Assembly: GCA_905250115.1 (NCBI GenBank)
Contig: CAJNOI010000106.1
Coordinates: 248,001-312,000 of the forward strand
DNA: 64,000 nt
Origin: Adineta steineri
Taxonomy: Eukaryota > Rotifera > Eurotatoria > Adinetida > Adinetidae
Reading direction: 5' to 3'
Part shown: positions 11,345-24,002 of the stretch, one piece after another
Numbering within the stretch: the stretch's first letter is position 1
Layout: every line of letters begins with the position of its first letter
Notes under the pieces: generated by a model
Seen by the model: the letters and a program-made list of their open reading frames with translations, nothing else
What the model was told of the DNA's origin: nothing
Databases searched by the model: none
Translations under genes and position numbers: made by a program

Positions 11345-14300
11345 TTAATAACCTGACAATTCGTTTAATGTCATGTCGAGTTCGTCGCTGACACCCTTGT
11401 ACTTCTCTTTTTCTTGAAGTAATTCGTCTATGAAATAGAAGAGAAAAAAAGCAAGGTTTCAAATACTTTCAAATTAAATAATAAGAAAAATCTATATCCG
11501 AACAAACAACAAGAATAAAAAGCAAAAACATAGCCTTACGATTAAAAAAAATTGATCAGTAAATTTACACATACAAAATAATAATAGTAATAATAATAAT
11601 GATAATAGTAATGATAATAATAAGACGTAGAAATAAAAGATTGAAAACTCATAACACACACACAACAAACAAACAAATAAATAATTTAAAGCACATTCTG
11701 AAGATCGTTGATCATAGAATCCATTTCACGTTGCAAACTCTTGCAGCGGACATTCTCAGATGTTATATCGCCTGAAACACATACACACACATATATGCAG
11801 GAATAAAAATAAGGAAACAAACATGCTTAAATCAAATAACAACATGCAATAATGTTAGTAATCTATGAGTTAAAGCAGGAATATAAATTTGTATCTAGTA
11901 GATTTCAAAGTGTGATGATTTTTATAAGCTAGTATTCGAATTTTTTCCCCTAGGCTAAGATTTAGGTTTAAGATGTATTAGCTCGATTGGTTTCAATGAA
12001 GATAAATGCTATATATATTATTTATTAAATGATTTATGTCGTCTTCTGACATGATAAAAACAGTAGGCAATAAACATTTCTTGTGTCTCGTATATTATCA
12101 AATGCTTATTCTAGGTCAAACAAGACAATCGATAAAATGACTGTATATAGACATGTTTACAATGCAATATGAGCTATTTTATCCTACATATATCTATCTA
12201 TCTTAAAGTATCCCTCATCTATCTGATAAACAAGATTGGTAGGATAACAATACCTTTCAATTGATGTACTTGTCTCTGTAAGACAAGCATTGTACGTGTA
12301 CCGTTCTCAGCTTTGTCTTCCGTCTAGATATATACATATACAACTAATATATACATGCAGCATGCAAATATTTATAATACAATAAATAAAGAAGAACAAA
12401 AACCCATGCAAAAAAAAAATAATAGGAGGCCGAATGTGCAATTGATTTATGTGTATATCTGTGCATATATTATTACCTTCGAGACGATCGACCTCCTTTT
12501 GTAGTTTGGCCATTGTACGTTCAGCAAGGTCAGCACGTTGTTCAGCCTATACTCATATGATTGATAGAAATTGTTTTATAGATTCTTTTATTCTTGAATT
12601 CTTTTTTGCATTTCTATAGTTTCCTCTACAAAAAATGAAAATTTTTAAACTTACATCTTTAAGACGTGTAGATAAATCACGAATTTGTTCTTCATAACTT
12701 TCTTCACGTTGCAGAGCCTATAAAAATAATAATATAAATCAATCATATTCATCATTAATTGTCTATTTTTATAAATAAATATCAAGCACAAAGGTTGGGT
12801 TTTTTGAAAACAATCTTGCAATAACATTCTCAAAATAAACTACCTCTTGTTCAGAAACTTCAAGTGATTTCATATTGTTACCAACAACTTTGAGTTCTTC
12901 TTCGAGTTCGAGAGCTTTTCTAAAAAATTACCAAAGAAAAAAAACAATATTTTACCTTGGTTAAAAACATTTCTTTCGAACGCAATTCATAATGCAAATG
13001 TTTCCAATCCTGTTCATATTGAGCAATTTTACTACAAGGAAAAAGTAAAACAAGCCCAAACACATGCTACAAGCATTAAAAATTATTTTATCATGCATAC
13101 GCTTCGGTTCTCTGTGTACGGTCATCAATTCTTTCCAATTCACTTTCGCGTACTTTTAATTTACGTGCTACCTAGAATTAAAAGTAATGATATATATATA
13201 ATACACTTCAAATCTCATGCGAAATAAAAGAAAAACTAGGTTAGTAGAAAAATCAAAAAAAACAACGAAAAAAAAAAAAGAAATTCTTCGTGCAATAGCT
13301 TTGAATGAAACACATTTCCGTATTTTCTTACGCTTCAGCAGCTTCGGCCCGATCTTCAGCTCGTTCCAAATCGACTTCCATAACAGCAATACGACGAGCA
13401 ACCTGGACTTATATTGAAAATGGCTCGATTTTTTATTTCTTACGGTATATATATATATTCTATCAATCAATTAGTATATCTAATCACCTCGTCATATTTT
13501 CGATCGGAATCCTCAGCTATAAGTTGTGCTTCGGCCAATTGCTGTTCAAGTGTACCAATACGTTCATCAGATTGGTATGTACGTTGTTCAAGAGTTTTGC
13601 GACCACTTGTAATTTGAAAGAAGAAATAGATAAATATAAATAGAAGTAAGTATAAAAAAAGGATAACAACTTAAATCTGTCTTATCAACAAAAATATTTA
13701 GAAGAACAAGAAAAAAACAACTAGTGCAATGTGTTAGTAAAATCAAAAGGAGAAAAAAGAATTAAATAAATTATTAGTAGCTTATTTTTTTTTTAGCATA
13801 ATTTTTATTGTCTACCTCATCATATTTTCTCTCATTCATATGGCCCAATTGTTTTGCCTCTTTGAGTAGCTGTTCAAGTGTATCATATCGGTTACCAAAA
13901 CCAGACACTTTGCCATCAAGAATAAGACGTTTTCTAAAAAAGTTGTTTTTTTTGTCTTCTATACCTTAGGGATTTACTTAATACTATTCAGAATATTTAT
14001 TTTTTTTTTCTGTTCGATTATTAGTACTTACCGTTCACTTTCATCGGCAGCATGTGATGCTTCATCAAGTTTTTGTGTAGCTTGAGAAAGACGTTCTTCA
14101 GTACGTTCAAGATCTTCTTCAACCAATTGTATACGACGTGTAACACCACCTATTTCACCTTCAGCCTTAAATAAAATAGAAAAGATTTAAATTTTTTTGT
14201 TTTGATCATTCGAAAACAAATCACACTTGTTCTCGTGCATGTTTTTCACGTTCACGTTCAATCTGATATGCATGCAAATCATCATGGGACTTAGCCAATT

Positions 14301-15254
14301 CATCTTTTATTTGTTGCATACGTTTTCGAATTGTATCAATAACAGAACTGCCTGAATCGTTCATCGATGATGAACTAGAACTTTGTTGTTGTTGTGGAGT
14401 ACGAGTTAATGAACGTAATGTACCGTTATTTAAACTAGCAGACATTTTTTTATTTATCTTTTACAATGTATGAGTGATTGTGTATGATTAACAAAATTCT
14501 ATCTTACTATAGACAACCATACTATACGTTATCAACCCCTCTACATCGATGAACCAGAATAGATGTCATAAGTATTAGTGCGACTATCTTGAACATTTTT
14601 ATATACATTCAAATAAAATTCGGCGCCACCTACTCGATATGACTGATATATATTCAATATCAATTTTCTAATAATAATTAATTAAAAAGAATTCCTACAT
14701 TAAAGTATGACATGAGTCATAAATTAATAAAAAAAAACGATTTTTACCATATTTTAGATATACAGTTATTTTTCCGGTGAAAAATGTAAAGTAAAAATAC
14801 TCGTAGGCTATTTGTTTATTTATCTATTTCTATCGTTGGAATTCTCAATCAATCACAAAAATGCGAAAATCGATTAAGTAGGTAGCGAATGATGAAGGGC
14901 AAAATAAACTTGAGAATACTTACATCAACTGCAGCCTTCTCTTTAGCTTCAAGTTTAGCATTAGCTTCAGCTAATTGTTCTTGAACACCATCAAGTTCGG
15001 CTTCAGCCAGTTGAATTTTCTTTTGTAAACTAGTGCTCTCTTCTTCTGACTAAAATTTAATTTTTTTTGAAATAAAATTATGTATATGTATATTAATAAA
15101 TCTAACATACTAATTTAAGTTTTTCTTGAAGATCTTGTTGACGTTGTTCGGCTTGATCAGCACGATCAGCGGCATTATCCTTTTCAACTTTCAACGATTG
15201 CATTTTCTTTTTGATGGAATCCATCGAAGCTGATGTATTAGCATTTACTGCCAT
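11345..15254 (-). CDS. TPM: Tropomyosin, multi-isoform gene
   Basis: Coiled-coil heptads run throughout and exon sizes match vertebrate tropomyosin. Distal first exon 15254-15111 (an inner Met at 15224, [12 protein letters not shown], gives the canonical 38-codon exon), exon 2 15049-14924 (126 bp), alternative first exon 14445-14227 (starts MSASLNNG), exon 3 14165-14032 (134 bp), exon 4 in two versions 13933-13816 and 13605-13488 (118 bp each), exon 5 in two versions 13402-13332 and 13171-13101 (71 bp each), exon 6 in two versions 13031-12956 and 12919-12844 (76 bp each), exon 7 12717-12655 (63 bp), exon 8 12546-12477 (70 bp). Three 3' options follow: 12316-12254, 11771-11686 and 11427-11345. 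With the inner Met and the last exon the product is exactly 284 residues, the standard length. It binds along actin filaments and, in muscle, regulates myosin access. Confidence 0.95.
12844..13933 (-). other. TPM: Paired, equal-length alternative exons 4, 5 and 6 of tropomyosin
   Basis: Exon 4 copies (13816-13933 and 13488-13605) are both 118 bp; exon 5 copies (13332-13402 and 13101-13171) both 71 bp; exon 6 copies (12956-13031 and 12844-12919) both 76 bp. Each pair has the same start and end phase and alignable coiled-coil residues (for example ...RKYDE ending both exon 4 versions). Using both members of the exon 4, 5 or 6 pair would break the frame, so mutually exclusive use is expected. 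Confidence 0.85.
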
Positions 15255-17516
15255 GTTGACCGATTGAAATTTTTCAAAAAAAAAGAAAGTTGAAGAATCT
15301 AAAAAGAATATATAAGGTTAATAATACCAAAAAAATGTACAATATTGATATACTAAGAATATGTTAGTCAACAATAAATCCAGAAAAGAACTGTGCCTAA
15401 GTTAGATAGAGACCTTATAGAAGAAAAATGTATGCCTATATGCCAGATGAAAACAACATCAACAATAAATCTTCGATTGGATAGGCTGGCTATATGAAGG
15501 TATCCTCTCATTCTTGTATGTATTTCCTTGTTACCCTACTTATATTCGATTGGTACTAGCTAGTAGGCGACGATGAAGAGAAAAAATTGTGGTTTATTAG
15601 TTGCGCATAGATTTGTATACATATATGGATGCATATACAAGAAATAGATAGATTTAGCTTCTTTTTTCTTTTCTTCATATATATATATATATATATATAT
15701 ATTTATTCGTCATCAGCATGCCTGTTGTTAACTATGAGCATACAGTTAATTGTGGGATAGTATCTTTCTGTCTTCGCTTGATTGTATTTTTCTCTTATGT
15801 CCTGTCCTGTACGACATTGGACAAACCGTGATTGTTACTCAGGCGAAGAAAATCCAAAAATATTTACGCCTTAGAATATCGACGTTAGCAATGTGTTTGC
15901 TTAACGAAGAGCAACAATTTTTCTTCTGATTGATGTTCGGCTGTTCTTAGGTACGATTAAGAAAATCATATTAGTATTGGTTATAATGCTATATGAGAAG
16001 AAAATAGAAAGATGTAAAGAACGAGCTTTTGCATATCTGATTATCATTGACTATGAAGAACAAACGGGATAATCTTTTATCTGTTGCTCTTACTCTGTAC
16101 ATATGTCTACATATTGTTATATGACATTACCATCCTAAATGGAAAAAGAAATGTCGTATATCTCCAATTATTTAAATATATAAACATACGAGAGAGAGAA
16201 AGAAAGAAAAAAAAAGTAAAGCTAAGAATAATAAACAATATTTAATAGCAATTTCAATCAAGAAAAAAAAATAAAGAGCAAATAATTCAATTTTGTTTTT
16301 TCCACCTTTTTAACTAGTTTCAAATGTTTTTTTTTTTCATATAGTAAATGAAAATTGTATTCATCAACAATAAGAATAATTAAATGGTATTGCAAACGAG
16401 AAAATCAAATTTCGTAATGTTACAATATGTCTTCAGAGAGTCATATTGACACAATTGAAATGTACTTGCTAATATCCAACCGTTAACTAATATTTATTTG
16501 ACTATCTTATATCATATATTTTTTTATCTGCAATTTGATTTCTATTAATCATAAACAAACAATTTTTTGTATATGTAAAAAGTCAAGGTCATTAGTAAAA
16601 ATAATAATATTTATGACTCTGTTGAGTTTCAACCGAAGTGATAACTTTTTTCTAATAAGATAAATTCTTGTATTCATCGATTTTTGTGAATATAGAAGAA
16701 AAATAGTATACATCAATGATCTTGTGATGTATCGAAGCAGAAAAATAAACGAATGGCAGAATTGCAAAGTCTGATAAACATGTTGTATAATCGCGATAAT
16801 TATTATCTAATGATGGTCGCAGAAAAAAGTTGTTATCACTCTGCAATACGAATGATCTATTAAAATCTTCACGTCATGTTTTAACCAAATATGTTATTAA
16901 TATTATTTTGTAGCTTTAGATAAAAATAAACCTTGGCGAAATCAATAATCAATATTTCATATTAAATATATATAATTACAATTTATTTCAAACATCAATC
17001 ACGGCTTATACGTAAAACTAAATGACAATATATGTCGGTGTCTAGATCGATTATAATATATCATTTTCGTTCATTGATTTTATAGTAAATACTCATTGTA
17101 TGCGCATAACGTCTATTTTTATTCTCTTATGCACTTGGATTGCATAAACAAACAAACAAACATTTTTTTTAATCAACGGTGATTTTACTCTTGCATCATG
17201 TCAATATTTTTTTTGTACATATAGAAAAATAATCGAAAGACACCGGTTATTATTATACTTTCTACATACGCAAATAGATTATAGTTTCAATGACATTATT
17301 GTCTCTTTTTGTAATAAAAAATCTATTGACAGTATTAGAAGGACATATAATTTATCTTCAAAATTAAAAAAAAAAAGAATCAAATATCAAAATTTGATTT
17401 AAGGTAATTAACATACAGTTTTATAAAAATATTTTCTAAAACACGTTTAAAGAATTCAATCGAAAAAGAAATTTATTAAACTTAATATCACAATTTAGCT
17501 TTTATTTATGATTAAA
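15255..17516. other. Tropomyosin 5' flank and intergenic
   Basis: Contains the distal tropomyosin promoter region. An (AT)n microsatellite lies at about 15677-15702. Several minus-strand open frames around 16550-16850 show no domain, no start context and no splice logic, and are not called. Nothing else recognised. Confidence 0.5.
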
Positions 17517-18011
17517 TTAATACCAAAAATAGTAACTCTTTGCTGCCGCTGCCACCATATTTTGTTGTTGTTGTCGTGCTTCATAAAATTGATGGTATTG
17601 TTCAGCAGGATAAAATGCTTGAAATGGTACAACTTCAGTAACAACGGGATATGGTCTACTCATTCGTAATTGATTAATATATTTGGTTGCTATATCCCAT
17701 TGACTTGGACTATGATAGAAGATAGCTGATCGATATTGCGGACCAACATCTGCACCTTGTCGATTCATTTGTGTTGAATCATGACTTGAGAAGAATATTT
17801 GTAATAATTGTGGAAATGTTACTAATTGTGGATTATATGTTACTTGAACTGTTTCAGCATGGCCCGTTTGTCCGGAACGAACTTGTTGATATGTTGGATT
17901 AGCTACATAACCACCTGAAAAACCAACTATAGTTGATATGACACCGGGTACTCTTGAAAAAACTGTTTGCATACGCCAAAAACAACCACCAGCAAACGTA
18001 GCGACTTCCAT
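17517..18011 (-). CDS. msrA: Peptide methionine sulfoxide reductase A, single-cysteine form
   Basis: An uninterrupted 164-residue frame with the MsrA signature: catalytic GCFW at residues 9-12, GHAETVQVTYNP, and DVGPQYRSAIFY. MsrA reduces methionine-S-sulfoxide in free or protein form and is an antioxidant repair enzyme. The catalytic cysteine in GCFW is the only cysteine in the protein; the usual resolving cysteines near the C-terminus are absent, and the common Cys in the PTYxxVCSG region is Arg (PTYQQVRSG). Recycling must then use an external thiol or thioredoxin directly, which is inference. The C-terminal tail is Gln/Ala-rich. The lack of introns contrasts with RAD23, tropomyosin and Pellino nearby and may reflect retrocopying or transfer. 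Confidence 0.93.
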   Translation of the reverse strand: MEVATFAGGCFWRMQTVFSRVPGVISTIVGFSGGYVANPTYQQVRSGQTGHAETVQVTYNPQLVTFPQLLQIFFSSHDSTQMNRQGADVGPQYRSAIFYHSPSQWDIATKYINQLRMSRPYPVVTEVVPFQAFYPAEQYHQFYEARQQQQNMVAAAAKSYYFWY

Positions 18012-18945
18012 TTGATTTGTTTAGTTTGTTATTGGGAAAATGAAAAAATAACCAAAATATTGTACAATATATATATGCACATACATGCCTAATATAAAAC
18101 TACGTCATTTTAATGACAAATATAGATTTATTTGACTCATTTTGCTAATAATGACACCCACACATGATTTTTACTCAGTTATTCAACCGAAACAAAATAC
18201 AAAAAACACAACAAAAATCGTTTGTGAATCATTTGTTATTTCTCCAAACAACTAATTAAAATAATTTATTCAACATTAGTTGTAATTCGCACGGTCGATA
18301 GACTTAAAATACAATTGTAAAAATTAGTAAACATAAAAGTAATTTGTCATATAAGAAAAATAATTTACTGTTATTCAATATTATATATCGATTGATTGTA
18401 TTGGTCAAGAGAAAAAGAACAAGTGTTTGTCATATTTCGTTATCTGTACACAAAGAAATGATTGTCTATAAAAACAATGTCTATCGCCATATAACAATAA
18501 CTTTGACAGACTATGGCGAGAACTTTTCCCATATGTTCATCACCTTTATACGCACGTACATATTCTCTTTCTAGATGCAAAGAATGACAAACGAACAATT
18601 CTTCTTTTTTTTTTTCTTCTTTCGTCGTCGTCGTCGATGGCGAAAGAGAGACTTCATTTTTTGTTCTTTACTTGCTTTTTGAATACACATATATGCTGTA
18701 TAACCTCACATACATATATGTATATGCCCTCTTGCTCGCTCGCTCGCTCGTCGAGAGTAGCATCAGCAGTAGACAGAGAGAAAAAAAAGAGGACGAAGAA
18801 GAATATAGTCCCTTTCTCTTCATATAAAACGAATCATTCGACCACTATTTTTTCCTTTTCTATCACAGTAATACTACTATACCTAAGAATTATTCTTCTG
18901 TCAGTAGAGAAGTGCACATTTTTTTTTGCTTCGTCCTCATCATAT
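18012..18945. other. Divergent promoter region, MsrA / Pellino
   Basis: Shared 5' space of two divergent genes. Low-complexity runs near the Pellino side include (GTC)n around 18625-18637 and (CTCG)n around 18735-18750. An in-frame open stretch extends upstream of the Pellino start but is repeat-like, so the start was placed at 18946. Confidence 0.5.
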
Positions 18946-21222
18946 ATGATGCCGGACATTACCACAAATGAGGAACTACAACAACAACAACAAATCAAAT
19001 ATGGTGAATTAGTTGTACTTGGGTACGTTAAATATTTTATCCGATATTATTTTTTTTGCCCCTAAATTCTGTATAATAGAATAATCTTTGTCAATCAAAG
19101 ATAACTGTTAATAGTAGATATTTGTCGATAATTAATTGTTACCGATATAATATCGTTCAGTTTATCAGTTATTTGAAGATAAGCAAATAAACAATTGATG
19201 TTTTATCATAAACTTATCTAGTTGAACTCTTCAAACTTTTTGAGTAAACATATTATTTTTAATCAGACATTTAAAATAATCAACCTTGATAGATTTCACT
19301 AATCTCTTGATAAAAACAAATTGAAAATATATTACCATATAATCAAGGTTGTAATAAATAAAATAGGGTACTATGAGTATCATATGGTAGACATGCAATC
19401 TTGTTGTTATGTCTTTATATATATATTTAACTTTAAAAGTACTTATCATATATTTTTTTTATTAGATACAATGGACAAATTCCTAGTGGTGATCGTGGTA
19501 GACGAAAAAGTAAATTTCAACTTAGACAACGTACACAAGCCAATGGTCTTAAAGCACAACGACAACATTTATGTAAAAATGCTGATGAAGTACAGGTAAT
19601 AAAATAAGTTAATACATAGTATCGATAAAGATATCTTTGACTTTGAATTTCTTATGGATATGATGATAGGCAGAAACGAAGAAGAAGAAGAAGATGAGAA
19701 ATTTTGTCTATGATGCAATCATATGTGTGTATGTGTAATCGATATTGATTGAATGTGAGACGAGTGTGGATTGATTGTACACATATTGCGTGTGAAACTA
19801 TCAGAGAGCAATAGGCTTCGTGTAAATAAGCAGATGGATACATACTTCTTTATTAAAATGTAACTGATGTTTAAGATGATTGTAGCAGATGCTTTACTTT
19901 TTTTTCGTTTTAGAAATTAACTCAAGCTGATTTTCATTCGATATCATATACTCTATCGAGAAATCAAACTGTTGTTGTACAATATGCGTTTGATGAAGAT
20001 TCTGATATGTTTCAGATTGGTCGATCATCAGAAAATCAAATCGATTGTATTGTTATGGATACTGTTGCTGGAGCGAAAACATTCGATGATTTAACTGTAC
20101 CACAATCAACTATATCACGTTATGCATGTCGTATTGTTGTTTCACGTCATTCACCTTATACAGCTCGAATATTTGCTGCAGGTTTTGATGCATCAAAAAA
20201 TATTTTTCTTGGAGTATGAGGTTTTAAACAATCTCCTTTGTATTTATTTAATTTTTTTGTTTTATTAGGAAAAATCTATTAAATGGAAAAATGATCGTAA
20301 TGAAATGGATGGTGTAACAACAAATGGTATTTTAGTAATGCATCCGGAAGGTGATCAATTTGATACAAATTCGAAACCAACAAAATGGAAAGAAGTATCA
20401 GTTGGTGGAAGTGTTTTTGATTTAGGTGAAGGACGATTAAAATTCAATTATCAATTAACAGTAAAGAAATTAAGAAAAGAAAATATTTATATATATATGT
20501 ATGTATTTATTTATAGCCTCCATCAAATACAGATAATATTCTAAAAGATGGAAGTCTTATTGATTTATGTGGAGCAACACTTCTTTGGAGATCAGTTGAA
20601 GGTCTTAAAAATACACCGGTAAATAAATTTTGGAATAAAAATGTTAATTTTTATAAATATATATATATATATTTAGACTCGTCGTTTACTTGAAATGGAA
20701 TTAGATCAATTAAATTCGAAAAAACCTCAATGTCCTGTTGGATTAAATACATTAATAATAAAAAGTCAACCATTTTCTTCGACATCTTCAACACAACCAA
20801 ATGCATATGTATATGTTTTATGTGGACATGTTCATGGTAATCATAAGTGGGGTGTTAAAAATGATAATAATGAATCACGTGAATGTCCTCTTTGTCGAAC
20901 AGTTGGTCCATTGATTCCAATTATACCAGGAATTGAACCAGCTTTTTATATTATACCCAATGCAGATAATGAATCAACAACATCATATTGTTTTCATCCA
21001 TGTGGACATATGACTTCTCAGTCAACAGCATTATATTGGTCAAAAATTAAAGTACCTTATGGTAATTAAATATCTTATTTGAATATTTATCGATAAAATG
21101 ATGTTTTTTTCATAGGTACTAAAGGTTTGAAATCCATATGTCCATTTTGTTCAATAGCATTATCAGAAACGAAACCATTTGTACGTTTGATTTTTCAAGA
21201 TTCCATTCATAGTAGACAGTAA
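18946..21222 (+). CDS. PELI: Pellino E3 ubiquitin ligase
   Basis: Seven exons (18946-19022, 19466-19595, 19914-20213, 20269-20460, 20517-20618, 20677-21061, 21116-21222) give about 430 residues, close to the usual Pellino length. The N-terminus has YGELVVLGYNGQIPSGDRGR, typical of the family. A forkhead-associated-like fold follows (FQIGRSSENQIDCIVMDTV, STISRYACRI), then a C-terminal RING-like domain with paired Cys/His: CGHVHG, CPLCRTVGP, CFHPCGHM and CPFC. Pellino proteins ubiquitylate IRAK kinases downstream of Toll/IL-1 receptors through the FHA-like phospho-threonine site. Two in-frame ATGs sit side by side (18946 and 18949); either could be used. All introns are GT-AG. Confidence 0.95.
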
Positions 21223-24002
21223 AATAAGAATCAATGTATGAATTTATATTTTTTTACTGAATGTTTTTTTTTCTTTTGCTTTGTTTATATGTATGTGTAT
21301 TATTTTCAATATTTCACATGTATAATGATCGATTATGCACATTGTATAGAAATAAGAGATTATAATACGTATCATTGTTTATGATATTGATGATTAATTC
21401 TTCCTATTAGTGAATTTAACATCTAATAAGTAAAATTTACTCATTTATTAAGAAATTCTTGAAATGTAATTAGTATCTTGTTTTGAAATCGTGTCATAAA
21501 CAACTTAATTTCTTACAAATAAGTCAAGGCAAATATTATACCTTGATGTATATATTGTGTAGATGAATGTACTTTAGAAAAGTAATTGATGTTACTTGAA
21601 GGTTTTATATATGCAAAGGTAAGATTAACTCAAATTATATTGATATATCCTTCAAGAAAAATCGATCGTCTATTGGAAGTACATTAGTTTGTAAAATGTA
21701 TGTCGAAGTATAAAAGCTTTTAATAAGAAAAAGTTGTATTTTTACATGGAATTTTGATAAAAGACCTTCCGTTACAAAATATGATCCATTTAATATTGAC
21801 TTTTTTTAGGACAATCTTCGTCTATTAATAATATTATCGTTAAATAAATGTTCATTCTTCAGACAATCGGAGATTAATATCTTCCTTGATTTTATTTTAT
21901 CGATATCTAATGATTTATGACGTCATTAACACTATTTCTCAACTAATTTGCTAGAACTTCTTCATTTATTCACGAAGATGGTAAATGATGAAATATGAAA
22001 TCTTAATAGATAATGTAAATGAGTTGTAAAAGAATGCAACTACTAATAAATTTGATTGATGCGTTCGACCAGTGTCACCATCATTGAATAACAGGTATAA
22101 ATACATTAGAGTATGAGGGCGGAAACATGAACGTATATATATATGAACACAATACACCATCTCCTTAATGATGATGCAAGGCGGAAATATTGATTGTGCT
22201 AAGCTTTTATTTATTCATTATTTAATTGATTCATTTCTATAGAATACATAAAAAGTGAATTACTCAAGGGAGTAATGACCAATTTTTCTTATACTCCATG
22301 GATTTTCAATGTACTTCTAGGGACTTGGAATCTTGTGCGTGTAGATGTGAGGTGCAAAGACAGTTCATACCCACTCTCAAGATGGTTTCTAATGAATTAT
22401 TAGTTTTTTCTTGGTTAATTACTGTCGAATGAGCCGTTGTGATGAAGGAGAAAAAAAACAATCAATTATTTGTCAATTACTATTCGAACGTGATCAAATA
22501 GTTGTTCTATAAAAAAAGATCTTAATTATATTTATTTAATAGAATAGAATTTGTGTTATTTTGGATACGTATAAATAATCGTTCTTTATCTTACTTATGT
22601 ATCGATAAAATGCGGGACTTCTTTTCTTTTTATCATAATTACAGTCAAGAGTGTATTCTGAATGTTTACAAAAAAGCCTGATTATATCTTGCACTAATAA
22701 CTTTCTTCTGTCAACACTTATCATACGCAAAAGCAAAACAACTAAAAAACACGCTTCGATTCATTCAAAATATATCGTTTGTTTTTCTTTTATTTTTTCA
22801 TTTTTATATGAACGAGTGCCTCCTGTGAGAATCCGACAGGCATTATCTATTATAATAGATTAGATTTAAGGTAAGTGCTGTGAGACATATCGTAGACAGA
22901 TTTTCTTATGTCATTTTTAACTTAATCAATATGAATATAGAGAGAAGAAGTTTTCTAGCACAACGATATAACGTTGATCTCTAACCTTTATTTTTAGATA
23001 TCCAATTTTTAAGTTATAGGGAAGCGGAAGAATTAAAACGATAGTTGTTTTCTACAACAGAAATAGTACAGTATTGGAACATAGAATTTGTTTCACTTAT
23101 TCTAACGACACCAATAGTCACACTTAAAAATGGATGCGAGAGATGAACTATCTTTATTCGTATAGCTCATGTATCAGCCAGTCGTTTTCCTTTTCATTCA
23201 AATCGATACAGTACAATATAATGGAGAGGTGCAAATAAACAACGCGTACTATTTCCTTTTGAGTAAATGCTACAACTTGCTTCCCTGACTAGGTGTTATG
23301 GATGTCAGAATTTATTGTTCTTGAACTTTTCATTCTTGTTGATTCTTTGCAGAATTTCCAAATCTTACCGAGGTCGTCTTAATATCAGAAGATGAAAAAT
23401 AAATGGTTGGAATACGCCAGATAACACTGCCTCTCATCAGAACTTACTTGGTGACATTTTAGTTTGTTTTTCTTGTAAAGTTTGCAAAAACATTCATATT
23501 GTATTTATTCTAGCATTAAAATGTCGCATTGATTATGAAAAAGTTATAACTATTCAAAATATTATCATGAAACTTTGTACGTCATTTTGATTTGAATTAT
23601 TTAACAGAAAATCATAATAAAAATGTTCATGAGAGCGATCATCCAAGAGGGCAAGCAGTGTAATAATATTATTTTTGAAAAGATGGTTGTTTTGTTCCTC
23701 AGAAAATTTGTTGGATACTTAAAACTTCTACCATAAAAAAAATAATAGTCATTCTTATTATAAACCGAAAATAATCTTATTCTTTCTCTGGATTCCGGTG
23801 ATTTTGTTGTAAATCTTACTTCGAATGTCACTCACTATTTTCGATAGTATAAATACATAACAAAGAAACGCTGTAGACTATCAGAGTTTTTCCTATGCCT
23901 GAATGCAGTTGATTTTCTAGTTTATTCGCGTTTTGATGAGAAGACATCAGTTTAACTTTTTAGTTTTCTAAAATCTCGTTCTTTTTACTAGTTACAAGAA
24001 AT
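21223..24002. other. Intergenic, nothing recognised
   Basis: About 2.8 kb of AT-rich DNA. Short open frames on both strands have no domain, no coding composition and no consistent splice sites. The last part should contain the GPCR promoter. Confidence 0.5.

Noticed and set aside
16549..16846. Two overlapping minus-strand frames upstream of tropomyosin
   Set aside because: No domain, no splice partners, AT-driven amino acid composition.
19321..19599. 92-codon frame over Pellino exon 2
   Set aside because: Out-of-frame reading of a real Pellino exon plus intron.
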